64,000 bases of DNA from positions 55,097,815-55,161,814 of the forward strand of contig CM056721.1 of assembly GCA_029844215.1 (NCBI GenBank). Reading direction: 5' to 3'. Origin of the DNA: Przewalskia tangutica. Its lineage: Eukaryota > Streptophyta > Magnoliopsida > Solanales > Solanaceae. This document shows, one piece after another, positions 22,185-33,274 of the stretch. The notes below the pieces were generated by a model that saw only the letters and a list, made by a program, of their open reading frames with translations, did no database searches and was not told the origin of the DNA. How positions within the stretch are numbered: position 1 is the first letter of the stretch; the number at the start of each line of letters is the position of its first letter. Position numbers and translations under genes: made by a program.

Positions 22185-22971
22185 CCCACGATGCGAGGAA
22201 TACCTCATGCGAGTCCGTAGGGCTCATGCGGGTGAAATAATCCTATGCGGGGCGGACCAGTCCTATGCGAGAAAGTTACCTCATGCGGGTCCATACGGCC
22301 AATGCGGGTGAAATAGTCCCAGGAGTAGGATTGCGTGATAATACTATGGGCGGATGGTCCTAGATTAATCACAGTCTTCCTATTTTTAAGAATCGGAAAT
22401 GTATATTTTACTCTCATTGTTAGTAAGACACAATATACTGTTAATTTGATTATCATACATGTCTCCAGCTTTATTTTAGACTTATGATGTAAATTGCAGT
22501 ATTTTTCAGTTTTACATACTTGGTACATATTGTGTACTGACCCCATTTCCTCGGGGGGCTGCGTTCATGCCACAGGTAGGGGTAAGCAGGTGGTGGATCC
22601 TCATTCTTAGGATCACTGATCAGGTGTCAGAAGCTCAATTTCTCCGGAGGCTTGTCTTTTGGTACGGTTTTCCCTGATGTTGTAGATTTATGTACATTCA
22701 GGGGTATGGCGGGGCCCTGTCCCGTCACAGTTATTATTCTTAGAGGTCTGTAGTTATATCTTGTGGATTAGGTTGTAAGAACAAAGATGTATCTGTTTTT
22801 ATTTTTGGGTTACGTATATTTCCCGGAAGGTGGCCTTATCGGCTAGCCTGTTGATATTTATTGTCTAAGTATTTTATGAGTTTTGTATGTTCCGCTGCTA
22901 TTCTGTGATGTATACCTGTAAGGGGTGCCCAGGTAGGGCACCAATCGCGGGTCCGGGGTCGGGTCGTGACA
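22185..22971 (+). mobile_element. Family B LTR, sense, 3' part
   Basis: It starts within the 'gaggaatacctcatgcg' short-repeat module and runs to CGGGTCGTGACA at 22971. It is the host of the antisense LTR ending at 22184. CAG, CTG and CCGG sites are well preserved here compared with the family A copies. Confidence 0.75.
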
Positions 22972-23395
22972 CTCAGTTTGGTGATCCTCGAGCTTAGGAT
23001 CTTTGCTCAACTTTTGGGATAGCTCCATTGTTCCGGGGCTTGACATTTGGTACAGATCTGTCGTTATAGACTTGTGTATATTCAGGGGTACGGCGGGGCC
23101 TTGTCCCGTTATAGTTCATTATCATACTCTTAGAGGTCTGTAGACAGGTGTGGATTGTATATGTGTATTTGGGCATGTGTGAATTGTACTCGTTTTGGAT
23201 ATTTTGTATATAGAGGCAGTCTTGCCGGCTTGCCTATTTTTATAAAATGAGTTTACTATTACAGTTCAGGGGACAAGATCCCTTCGTTATGAGATTATAA
23301 GTTGTTCTTAAGCTTCCGCTGGTTATATGTGATGTGTGGGTATAAGGGTGCCCAGGTAGGGCACCAGTCGCGGCCCCTCGATTCGTGTCGTGACA
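22972..23395 (+). mobile_element. Family B LTR, sense, 3' end with internal region attached
   Basis: A second LTR tail starts inside the conserved 'gatcctcgagcttaggatc' block, contains the 'ggtacggcggggccttgtcccg' box, and ends in GTCGTGACA at 23395, directly before a primer site. The preceding tail was therefore inserted into this one; ctcag at 22972 is the candidate duplication. Confidence 0.75.
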
Positions 23396-23399
23396 AAAG

Positions 23400-23411
23400 T
23401 GGTATCAGAGC
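23400..23411 (+). promoter_or_regulatory. Primer-binding site (tRNA-iMet type), intact
   Basis: TGGTATCAGAGC, 4 nt after the LTR end, with an aaag spacer as in family A. It is one of two copies with the full motif. Confidence 0.85.
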
Positions 23412-23454
23412 AGTTTGTCCTTGGAATGTCTATAGACCATGTGCAGTAGAGTCT

Positions 23455-23490
23455 TGATTATCGGTGTGTTGTGCACCACACCCATAAACA
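23455..23490 (+). promoter_or_regulatory. Leader hairpin with GTGCAC loop (family B)
   Basis: TGATTATC-GGTGTG-TTGTGCAC-CACACC-cATAAACA. The inner stem and loop equal those of family A. The outer arm keeps TTAT/ATAA and loses one pair. It begins 43 nt after the primer site, so it is shared by two families whose LTR bodies differ. Confidence 0.6.
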
Positions 23491-24130
23491 GGAGGCTACA
23501 ATACATTTAGGATTGGTTTCTATTTTTCCTTACTCCAAGATCGTGCGATAGAGCTATGTTGTTAGGATGATCCCTCCCTAACAAATTATTGTGGTTGCAG
23601 CTATGCCTTCAAAGAAAGCGACAGTGACCCAGAAGGGAAATATATGAACCTTGTATACAGGTTGGTAAGATTGTTGTATAGTTGGTATGATGATGACGTG
23701 CATCTATACAAACATATTTATTAAGGTCATGTGTGTGTTGCCTGAAGTGATTGTGGGTTATCATGAGTTGGTTAAGCTTTAATAATTTCTTAGAAGGTAT
23801 GAAACCGTGTAATGAATCCACATGGAGGCTTTATATATGTGCTAATTTGGAATATTCAGGAGGTAATGAGCTGTCTGAGATTGTGACAGACTCTTAAAAG
23901 ATCATGTTCAATTGACTTAATAGCATACCATGTTGTTAGATTAAGCTATGTTGTATGCTTAAGTGATATGCACGAATAATATTCGTATGGAGTAAATAGG
24001 GTTGTTATGATTAAGACAACATGATTTTGTGATTTTGAGAAGCTACATTACCCGTATACGGGGAGAGATAATGTAAGCTTGGGGCATAGCATATTTGAGG
24101 ATCTTAGAATATTGGATAATCGTTGTGTCG

Positions 24131-27049
24131 TGTCACGACCCGACCCCGGCCCGCGACTGGTGCCCTACCTGGGCACCCTTACATGTATACATCAGAGATA
24201 ATCAACGGAACATACATAAAACTCGTAACGTAAATCAACAAGAAATAAACAACAAGTTAGCCGATAAGGCTACCTCCCTGGATATATATATACATAACCA
24301 AAAGCAGTTACATCTTTTTTCTTTACAAACCGACCCACAAGATATGACTACAGACCTCTAAGAATTTTGACATAACCACTGTGACGGGACAGGGCCCCGC
24401 CATACCCCTGAATGTACATAAATCTACAACATCAGGGAAACCGTACCAAAAGACAAGCCTCCGGAGAAATGGAGCTTTTCAAACAATGATCGGTGATCCT
24501 AGAGTGAGGATCATGACACCTTACCCCTACATGCGACATGAACACAGCCCCCGGGGAAATGGGGTCAGTACAAAATATGTACCAAGTATGTAAAACTAGA
24601 CGTACTGTAATATACATCATAAGTCTAAAATAAAGCTGGAGACATGTATGATAACCAAATTAATAGTACACTGTGCCTTATTAACAACGAGAGTAAACAA
24701 AGAATAAACATTTCTGGTTCTTAAATAGGAAGCCTATGATTAACCTAGGGCCATCCGCCTGTAGTATCATTACGCAACCCTACTCTTGGGACTATTTCAC
24801 ACGCATAGGCCATATGGACCCGCATGAGGTAATTTCCTCGCATAGGATTGGTCCGCCCTACATGGGACTGTTTCACCCGCATGAGCCCTACGGACTCGCA
24901 TGAGGTAGCTTCCTCGCATCGTGGGGAGCAAATCCACAGAATATGCAAAATACAACATGCCCCGGGGAATGACCCCGTGAAAAATAATATAACACAAGCA
25001 CAACCGGCTATCATAAATAACATAAGTAAGTTAAGAAATCCCTTAACTTCTCATTAGACTTAATTAGCATGCACTCTCATTTTATTTAACTTAAGGCACT
25101 AACATGTCATGAAAAATACGGGAATTTAACTCAAAGTACTACGTACTTCTATCCTTTTAAAATGACTCTTTTTCATATAAAACCCCCAAGATACTAACAC
25201 CCGTAGTATCAAGACATATCTACTTTTCACATCAAGTTACTACGCCTTTAGAAATTCATTTCAAGGCTTTGAAATCAAATCCTTCCATTTTCATAACTTA
25301 AGTAACTTATACCTTTAAATAAGTTACCCTTCTTTAAATCAAGTCTTTGATCCTCTTTGGAAATCAGTCAAGTAAACCACTCTTTTAACTTCCCATAAAG
25401 TCGTTATAACCAACTCCCCATAAAGCCGTTATAACCACTTTATACTTTAGAAAACTAAGGCGTTTTCATCCTTTAAAATCAAGTGAGTTAATTCTCTAGC
25501 TCAACCAACTTAGACATTCTTAGATCAAGTCAATGATATCGAAATGAAACTGAATTCCTTTAAAGCTCATACGTCTACCGTACTATACATTAATAAAACA
25601 CATGCTCAAGAGATAGGGAAAGTTCTACATACATCTCTGGCTTAATGCACTTGCTAGGTTGAATTCGCCGCACGTAAAATGTCAACCTATAATAACCATA
25701 ATACGTCTATCAACTTCTAGCATTCTATCGTAGAATAATTCTAAGTATAAAGTCTCTTATTCTACGGAAAATTGGGCAGCACTTCCTTTGTTTCTACGTA
25801 CTTTTCCACCTTTTTCAAGGCCCAGATTCAATAACCAAACATGCCACATTTAAGGCTCAACAATTCAGCTAACAAAGGGGATTACATGCCTAACAAGACG
25901 TGTAAAATTCCTACCCCACAATTAATATCAATTAGTTCAATACTCAATGCCATTCTCGGCTATAATGTGCAACAATATAAAGTCTTTTCCAATTCTTTTT
26001 CAATCCAAGTTGTTTAGTCTAACATGTTATATAGCCGCAATAGATTATAACAACTACAATCCTTTCTTTATATAACATGCGACGATTATAACTATCGACC
26101 AAATTGTATTGAAATTTCAATGGGTAATAAGCTCATTCTCGGATTTAGGCTCCCAATATTCCATAACACTTATCAATCTTCATTATAACATTCACATGAT
26201 CAATTATCAACTACTATAACATGTAATCTTTAATTTAAGTAAGACGAAGATTATTACCTTGTTAAGCCCAAATACAATCCAAACCCTAAAGTCGATCCTT
26301 AACAACTTTAGCTCCTTTCCTTTGCGTTTCAATCTGCTATTTTCAACCTTTAGAAGTTCACAAGCAACGTCCCTTCAATTTCCAACCAAAACTATGAAAA
26401 GCAACTTAGGTTTTCATGTTGCGACTAACGTAAAAACATAGTTTTTCTGGGATTTTTGTATTGGGATATCCTTATAATACTTCTAGGAACCCTTGGTTTA
26501 ATTATTGTGATTTATCATACATAAATGAAGAATTTGTTCTCCAATGGATGCCCTAACCCGAGAGCTCTCTAGAGCATGAACAAGATTGTGCAAATTTTCT
26601 AAGTGTTGAAACAAGTCTTTCTACTAGTGTAGTAATATAACACTTTCAATGGTCTAGATTTGCACACTTGTGTGGCTTTGATGAAGAAGACAAAATATCT
26701 AGTGCAAGTTGGCTAATTGACTTGGTCAATTATATCAAGCCTTAGCTTTCAAGATTTGACCATTTGACCTTGGTCATTCTCGACCAAGTCTATGGGGGGG
26801 GGGGGGTTGACATGTGTCACCCTCCCATTCGTCCATAATATTTCGTTTTCCGAAATTTCCATAATTGGTCAAAATATCAAAAAATTTGTGGGCCCTACAA
26901 AAACGTAAGATTTCTCAGGTGGGCCCTACGTGACCAAATCCGTAAATAAATTTCCACAATGTTAATAAATTCTTTAAGTCCCAAACAACACGTTTTTAAA
27001 ATTAATTCTCATTAACGAACATTTTTCCTTTCCGAGGTTCGGAAGATTT
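24131..27049 (-). mobile_element. Family B LTR, antisense, left segment
   Basis: It runs from TGTCACGACCCGACCCCGG to ...ggttcggaagattt, where a family A array begins. The remaining 96 bp resume at 51161-51256 and end in ACGGGGTGTAACA, giving an LTR of about 3015 bp. It contains the 'catgcgg' module in reverse (about 24785-24920) and a gtgtcaccctccc palindrome remnant near 26812. No primer site or PPT borders it. The flanks (tgtcg and cattg) do not form a clear duplication, so it may be a recombined solo LTR. Confidence 0.75.
27045..27049. repeat. Target-site duplication of array 2, left (GATTT)
   Basis: gattt before TGTTATACC; cattt follows the array at 51156-51160 (4 of 5 match). The joined host text (gaagatttt...) matches the intact family B LTR at about 22079-22090. 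Confidence 0.7.
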
Positions 27050-27455
27050 TGTTATACCCCGTATTTCCAGAGTATGTACGTGAGGGCGTACATACAAAAG
27101 TTCAAGCCTTAAGTAGGCATAAGGGACGAAATTGTGCACAACTAGCGAAAAGAATTGTTTTCCGACGAAAAGTTTTCCGGACCTTTTGAAGGGAAAATTA
27201 CGGTTGCGACATTTATAATTTTTACGGATTTTTCCGAGAGATGAAATATTTTGGATCAACGAGAGGGCGACACTTGTCACCCTCAAGTGGATGGCAATGG
27301 AGGACGATCTTGGCACGTTTTTTTGCCTTAAACATTGGTCAAGGTTAGGTAGGATATTTTGTGATATTTGTGGAGTAGATGGATAAGGTACACATGTGCA
27401 AATCTACACCCTCCACTTGCCCTCCACTTGCCTTAATCTTGGCCCTTGGTATTCC

Positions 27456-27463
27456 TATAAATA
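27456..27463 (+). promoter_or_regulatory. TATA box of the LTR promoter
   Basis: TATAAATA before cccccccttagtgcaagacttcttcatcca, as in sister LTRs. Confidence 0.65.
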
Positions 27464-29094
27464 CCCCCCCTTAGTGCAAGACTTCTTCATCCACAAATCA
27501 TTTTCCAAGTCTCAAAAACTCCCTTCTCCCTTGTGAGCTTTCGTCCAAGCCCTCTCCCCCCTCTAGAGAGCTCTAGCCGAAACACCCCCCCTTGGTAGAA
27601 AAGTTGTCTTCAAGTATAGTTACTATGCCAAAATACTTTAGCCCAAAACCCTTGTAGCATTCCCAAGTCACCTCTACACTTAGAGCCCGGAAAATACTAC
27701 TATACTTCCTATTAGTCACTAAACGAAACCCTGGGAAATCTTCATAGTTGGTTTGAAGTATTAGTAGAAGTTGTGTGGAAACTTCTAAGGGTTTCTTGGA
27801 GCTATCGGAGCATGCAAATTAGGAGCTAAACGTTGTTCAGGATCAACATTATAACTTGGATAATTTTGGGCTTATCGAGGTAAATAATCTTATCCTTCTA
27901 TTGTAATTGGAAATTACATACTGTAGTAGTATAGAAATGAGTATAAGACGTATATAAGGATGGTATAAAAGAAGAGAACTGAACTGTACTTACATGGGTG
28001 TATTCTGATGAACTTGTGTAGTTTGTGGTGAGGAATTGCTTTGATTTTCCATAGAATAAGGAATCTTGTATCTAGAATTATTCTGAGTAGTCTAGGCGTT
28101 GATAGACTTATATGGCCGTTATAGGTTGAAATCTGCGAGTGGCGTATTCTACTCGAAGGGTGGAAGCGGCTAGCGGGATTCTGATGCTTTAGAGCGTTTT
28201 GCTAATTGTCGGTAATCGCCGCGAGGTATGTGATTCTTCCTATCCTCTTAAGCATGATAAATTAAAAGAATATATATAGTACGGTAGACATACGTGTGTT
28301 AACTAAATGTGGTTTTACTTCGATGTCTTTTGACTTGAGTTTTAAATAATAAGAATCTTGAAGTATTTCAAAGGAATTAAGAATCGTTTTTGAAAGAAGA
28401 GTAATACTTGGTTTTGAAAGCTTAAGAGTTATACTAGCTTTATGGGAAGTTAGGTATAACGACTTAAGAGAGATAAAAAGAATGGTTTATTGATTTTAGA
28501 AGTTAAGAGACTTGATCTTAAAAGATAAGAGACTTGACTTAATTGAATTGATATGAATTTTGTTAAAAAGTGTGAAACCTCATTCATGAGTAATGAGTAC
28601 TTGGTTTTTAAAGAATAATGTTTCTTGATTTGGAAGCGAGAATAAGTATCGAACGAACCACTGCAGCGTTAATAAAGGAAAATGTATTGACAATAATTAA
28701 ATTATATTAAAACCAGTAGAAACCTCCATCTGCATAGAAGCTAAGATAAGACAAAATTGTATTACATTTCCTAGATCATGGCTGATTTAATAAGATTGTT
28801 ATAAATAAGAATAACCTACTCACACATAAGGCATACGTTATTCAATTGTTTTAAAAAAGATTACGTTATTTGATTAAGACTATGAACTATGAAATCTTTC
28901 GAAACTAAAAGACTTGAGTATTTGAAATTAGGCAACTTGAACTTTTGGAAAAAGAATGTTGTTACTTGACTTTAAAAAGGAAAGTGTTTTGGTTTAAAAA
29001 GGAGGGCATAATATTGCCTTAGTTGATTTAAAAGGAAAGCATGGTATTATCTTAATCTGTCTTAAAAGAGCGTTTAAATGTTATGGTCGATTCT

Positions 29095-29790
29095 ATACGC
29101 GTCCGTAGGATGGGCGGGAATGTATTTCACTCGACACGCGTTCATGGGATGAGCGGGAATGTATTCCACTCGACACCGCGTTCATGGGATGAGCGAGAAT
29201 GTATTTCACTCGACACGCGTTCATGGGATGAACGGGAATGTATTCCACTAGACACGCGTTCATGGGATGAGCGGGAATGTATTTCACTCGACACCGCGTT
29301 CATGGGATGAGCGGGAATGTATTCCACTCGACACGCGTTCATGGGATGAACCGGTAATGTATTTCACTCGACACGCGTTCATGGGATGAGCGGGAATATA
29401 TTCCACTCGACACGCGTTCATAGGATGAGCGGGAATGTATTTCACTCGACACGCGTTCATAGGATGAGCGGGAATGTATTCCACTCGACACCGCGTTCAT
29501 GGGATGAACCGGGAATGTATTTCACTCGACACCGCGTTCATGGGATGAACCGGGAATGTATTCCACTCGACACCGCATTCATGGGATGAACCAGGAATGT
29601 ATTTCACTCGACACCGCGTTCATGGGATGAACCGGGAATGTATTCCACTCGACACCGCGTTCATGGGATGAACCGGGATTGTATTTCACACGATACCGAG
29701 TTCATGGGATGAACCGGGAATGTATTCCCCTCGACACCGCGTCCATGGGATGGGCCGGGAATGTATTCCATACGATCCGACACCGAGTCC
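29095..29790 (+). repeat. ~41-bp tandem array with palindromic core, about 16 units
   Basis: The full unit, aatgtat-t(t/c)-cactcgacaccgcg followed by ttcatgggatgaaccggg, is 41 bp; many units here are a base or two shorter at CCG. Each contains the hairpin GTTCAT-GGG-ATGAAC. Units alternate between tatttcactcg and tattccactcg, giving a higher-order dimer of about 82 bp. Length variants are mostly 'gacacgcg' versus 'gacaccgcg' and 'gagcggg' versus 'gaaccggg'. The array is inside the LTR, about 660-1350 bp before its end. It is not coding: 41 is not a multiple of three. Confidence 0.92.
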
Positions 29791-30451
29791 ATGAGATGGG
29801 CCGAGACACGTTATACGTATCATACGATTTATACCTAGACTACCGACAGTGAGGAAGGAGTTCCACGGGCATGAGGAATGACTTTGAGGGCGTGAGTCCC
29901 TGACTTGACATGACTGCTTTTATGTTGTGAACTGTAGTTTTGTTAACATACATGTCTCCTATTTTATTTTAGACTGTTATGATTTCGTTCTGATATTTTC
30001 GATTTCACATACTTGGTACTGTTATCTTGACCTCCTTGAGGCTGCGTTCATGTCGCAGGTAGAGGTACACAGGTTGTTGATCCTCGCTCATAGGATCACA
30101 GTCAGCGTATTGGGAAGCTCCGTTTCTCCGGAGGCTTATCTTTTGGTATGTTTCCCTGAGTTGTAGGTTCTTGTACATTCAGGGGTATGGCGGGGCCCTG
30201 TCCCGTCATAGTTGTTATAACATTCTTAGAGGTGCATGTAATCTTGTTGTGGGCGGAGTTTGTAAAAGGGATGTATCGTTCAAGCATATATATATATATA
30301 TCCGAAAGGCAACTTTTCTCGAGATAAAGCTTTCTCACTTCATATTGTTTCATGTCTTGTTTTATATTCCGCTGGTTACTCTGATGTTGTATCACTAGGG
30401 TGCCCGGGGTAAGGCACCAGTCACGGGCCCGGGATCGGGTCGTGACAAAAG

Positions 30452-30463
30452 TGGTATCAGAGC
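30452..30463 (+). promoter_or_regulatory. Primer-binding site (tRNA-iMet type), intact
   Basis: TGGTATCAGAGC lies 4 nt after the LTR end, the best preserved primer site of family A in the window. Confidence 0.9.
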
Positions 30464-30508
30464 AGTTAATCCTCGGAAAGTGTCTACAGATCGTGTCTAG
30501 TAGAGTCT

Positions 30509-30544
30509 TGATTATCGATGTGTTGTGCACCACATCTATAATCA
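30509..30544 (+). promoter_or_regulatory. Leader hairpin with GTGCAC loop, compensatory pair change
   Basis: TGATTATC-GATGTG-TTGTGCAC-CACATC-tATAATCA. Against GGTGTG/CACACC elsewhere, both partners of the second inner pair have changed (G-C to A-T), so pairing is kept while sequence differs. That supports a functional RNA stem. Confidence 0.7.
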
Positions 30545-32244
30545 GGAGGCTGCAGGACATTTAGGATTGGTTTCCATTCTTCTCATTCTGAGATCGTGCC
30601 TTAGAGCTGTGTTATAAGTTGGACCCCTCTGACGTATTTCGTTTTTGCCAGTTATGCCTCGCGCAAGGCAACCGGCTCGAATGGGCAAAGGCGAGAAGCG
30701 CTAGTAAGATCTGAGAAATGCGAGCGCGAGCCGGTCATTACGAGATAGTGCTTGACGGCGAGTTTTGCGACCCGCGGCCCAATGAGTTTAGAGCGCAGCG
30801 GTGGGCTGCTGAGACCACGATACACGAGCCTCAGTCCGGCTGGAGCGAGAGGAGTTGGGGTACAAAGAGATGGCCCGATTCGGCGGGATCGTGGCGAACG
30901 TGAGGATAAGATGGATCACGGCGATTCAGTTCCAATAGTACCCATGGTTCACGAGATCGGATAGTTTGAGGCTACGGGACTTTACGAGTTGTAGCGCCGT
31001 AATTCTACGGTCGAGGCACGAGGATGATCGCAGGAGTTCATCCGATAGTTCTGATGGATCGTGAGTGATCAAGGCTTCGGAGACCGAGTCGGTGGTCTTA
31101 GGTTCGCATCGGCTGCGTGATACTACAGTCGACTGGTTTGATTCGTGGGAGCTGTCCCGGGGAGAGTATTCACTTCTAGCCGTATGGGACGAGTTCTCAG
31201 GGGCATTTCTTGCACATTTCTTGCCTCGCGGATGAGAAGGGCTCGGTAGCCAGATTTTTGATGTTAAAGCGGGGCCAGGCGTGCGGTTCGGAGTACAATG
31301 TGAGTTTGACTCATTAGCTCGATGCGTCCCACATTAGTAGCGACATGGAGGGCGAGTGCACCGCTACGTCACCGGGCTCGATGACTACTTGGCGAGCTTG
31401 TTCGGGTGTAGCTCTTGGTGGGCATGGACATTGCCGCATGCGAGCTTATGCATTTGGATGTGAGGCGGAGAGGTCGGCGAAATGGCCGAGATCGTGAGAA
31501 GATGGCGAGCAAGGTCCTTTGGTAACTTTCGAGGCGAACCGCCTCGTGAAGAGTTAGTTATGTACCTCACTTGATCTGAGTGGTCCTCCAGTTTGGGGCG
31601 TTCGGGGTATTCGGGGCTGGTCGAGCTCGGGGCTTAGTTTCTGAGATATACATGGGTTCTAGCCAACAGGATTCATGTCCCCCTCAGTGTGCATGATGTG
31701 GCAGGCGTCATCCCGGGGAATGTCGTCTTTTTACTGGTACTTGTTTCACCTGCGGCCGTCGGGGCCATGTGACGAGAGACTATGCTTATAGGAGAATGCA
31801 GGCGAATAGCGCGACCTACGGGTCGATGTACGTTAATCGCCTTATAGCTATGCGCGGCGGTAAGGGATTAAGGTTAGAACGGCGAAGGAAAATGAAGCGA
31901 TTGATCTGGTATATTCTTACCCTCTAGAGACTAGTATGCGTTGATGTTATAATGAAGTGCTAAGTATTATGTTCAGATAGCATTATGTTAACTTGTGATT
32001 AGAAATCATGGTTAGTAAAAAGGGTAAGATTGGGGATAGGAAAAGTGTGAGCCTTAGAGTTTTATACGTAGAGACCTTAGACGCGAGGCCATCTTGGGTA
32101 AAAGATTTATGTTTATGTTGACCTTTATCGGAGTGCATAGTATGCGTGAAATATTTTTGTGTGATAAGTCCCTGAGTGGTATGAAATGAAAGAGGGTAGT
32201 TGAGCTAAGAAGACCACTAGGTTTTCGTGACTTAATTAGTAAGA

Positions 32245-32318
32245 TTGTTCCGGATCGGGGGAACAAGAGTTTGGCGCGATAGCGGGTCGGGTTGAGGACC
32301 GATCGCGGGTCAACCCGC
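32245..32318 (+). promoter_or_regulatory. Two stem-loops in the gag-integrase gap
   Basis: TTGTTCC-...-GGAACAA (32245-32266, 8-nt loop) and CGCGGGT-CA-ACCCGCG (32304-32319, 7-bp arms). They sit in the same order and spacing as at 12273-12346. Confidence 0.45.
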
Positions 32319-32847
32319 GGCCTGTAATGTGGTGGGGTCAGTTCGAGGTGGTCCCGCCAGGTGGTAGGGTAACGAGGGCGCTAGGCCCAAGTTTAGATAA
32401 CCACTGTATGAGTTCATAGACGTGTTCGACCAGAATCGGATCGTGAAGGCCGGGAATGGCCTTGAAGGAATTCGAGGCTAGTAAGATGACCAAGTTTGGA
32501 GGTAGTGACTCCAAAGATTTTGGAAACTGTAGTGATGACTGAAGTATGGTACGTATACTAGAAAGAGTTCAAGTGTTCGAGAAGAGTACGACGAGTAAGG
32601 AAAGAAGTGAACATGTGCTGAGAAAATAGAAATGATCATTACTTTTGTGAAGTAAAGGTGCGAAGGGAATATCTTTTAGACGTGGGTGGGAGCTTTTGTG
32701 ATGCTAGAGGTGATTCCTTGTGGACTTGGATTTAAGTATTTGCGCGTGTTGTATTGTGGCCATGTGTGGCATTTGCAAACTGTTTAAGTTAAAGAGGAAC
32801 TTTATCGTTATCTGTCTTGAGAAGGAACATTCGGGACGAATGTTTCT

Positions 32848-32860
32848 AAGGATGGGAGAA
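32848..32860 (+). promoter_or_regulatory. Polypurine tract
   Basis: AAGGATGGGAGAA before TGTTATACCCCG; one T interrupts the purine run. Confidence 0.75.
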
Positions 32861-33266
32861 TGTTATACCCCGTATTTCCAGAGTATGTACGTGAGGGCGT
32901 ACGTACAAAAGTTCAAGCCTTAAGTAGGCATAAGGGACGAAATTGTGCACAAATAGCGAAAAGAATTGTTTTCCGACGAAAAGTTTTCCGGACCTTGCGA
33001 AGGGAAAATTACGGTTGCGACATTTATAATTTTTACGGATTTTTCCGAGAGATGAAATATTTTGGACCAACGAGAGGGCGACACTTGTCACCCTCAAGTG
33101 GACGGCAATGGAGGACGATCTTGGCACGTTTTTTTGCCTTAAACATTGGTCAAGGTTAGGTAGGATATTTTGTGATATTTGTGGAGTAGATGGATAAGGT
33201 ACACATTTGCAAATCTACACCCTCCACTTGCCCTACACTTTCCTTAATCTTGGCCCTTGGTAGTCC

Positions 33267-33274
33267 TATAAATA
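33267..33274 (+). promoter_or_regulatory. TATA box of the LTR promoter
   Basis: TATAAATA before cccccccttagtgcaagacttcttcatcca. Confidence 0.65.

Larger units (their letters stand above)
23396..24130 (+). pseudogene. Start of a family B internal region with gag initiation remnant
   Basis: After the primer site and hairpin, ATG at 23603 opens a short basic frame (MPSKKATVTQKGK...), matching in place and character the gag start of family A (MP-, then basic residues). The gag-like text ends near 23640 and a stop follows. From there to 24130 the sequence is AT-rich and I recognise no coding text. An antisense family B LTR cuts it off at 24131. The piece at 51257-51297 could be its continuation. 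Confidence 0.5.
27050..30447 (+). mobile_element. Family A LTR with 41-bp array, first LTR of array 2
   Basis: A 3398-bp LTR runs from TGTTATACCCCGTATTTCC to CGGGATCGGGTCGTGACA. In order it has the gagggcgacacttgtcaccctc palindrome near 27264, a TATA box (27456), the AGGTAAATAATC and TGTAATTGGAAATTACA blocks near 27890, AGGTATGTGATTC near 28224, a T-rich stretch, the 41-bp tandem array (about 29095-29760), and the conserved tail with the 'ggtatggcggggccctgtcccgtca' box. Short frames across the array are products of its periodicity. Confidence 0.92.
30448..32860 (+). pseudogene. Internal region: broken gag, no polymerase
   Basis: This 2413-bp region has gag ATG at 30654, basic N-terminal text with frameshifts, capsid-like text ('FLHISCLADE'-type stretch near 31200; 'SLARCVP'-type near 31310), a zinc-knuckle remnant near 31745-31775 and then a non-coding gap with the two stem-loops. 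After the gap it jumps to the pre-PPT tail (about 32390-32860). The integrase core present at 15600-16150 is missing. No protease, reverse transcriptase or RNase H is recognisable. The same structure at 36246-38653 shows that this short form was itself copied or amplified. Confidence 0.75.

Noticed and set aside
23603..23821. Small host gene encoding a basic protein
   Set aside because: Its ATG lies at the gag start position after an LTR, primer site and leader, and the frame ends quickly.
29083..29589. Overlapping repeat-protein frames (HSTRVHGMSGNVF-type) on both strands
   Set aside because: They are produced by the 41-bp array, change frame with every unit-length variant, occur on both strands and lie in an LTR.
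29095..29790. CRISPR-like array
   Set aside because: There are no unique spacers; whole units repeat head to tail, and the setting is a plant retrotransposon LTR.
30452..30463. Part of a tRNA-Met gene
   Set aside because: Only the 12-nt complement of the tRNA 3' end is present, directly after an LTR, so it is a primer site. I saw no complete tRNA gene.
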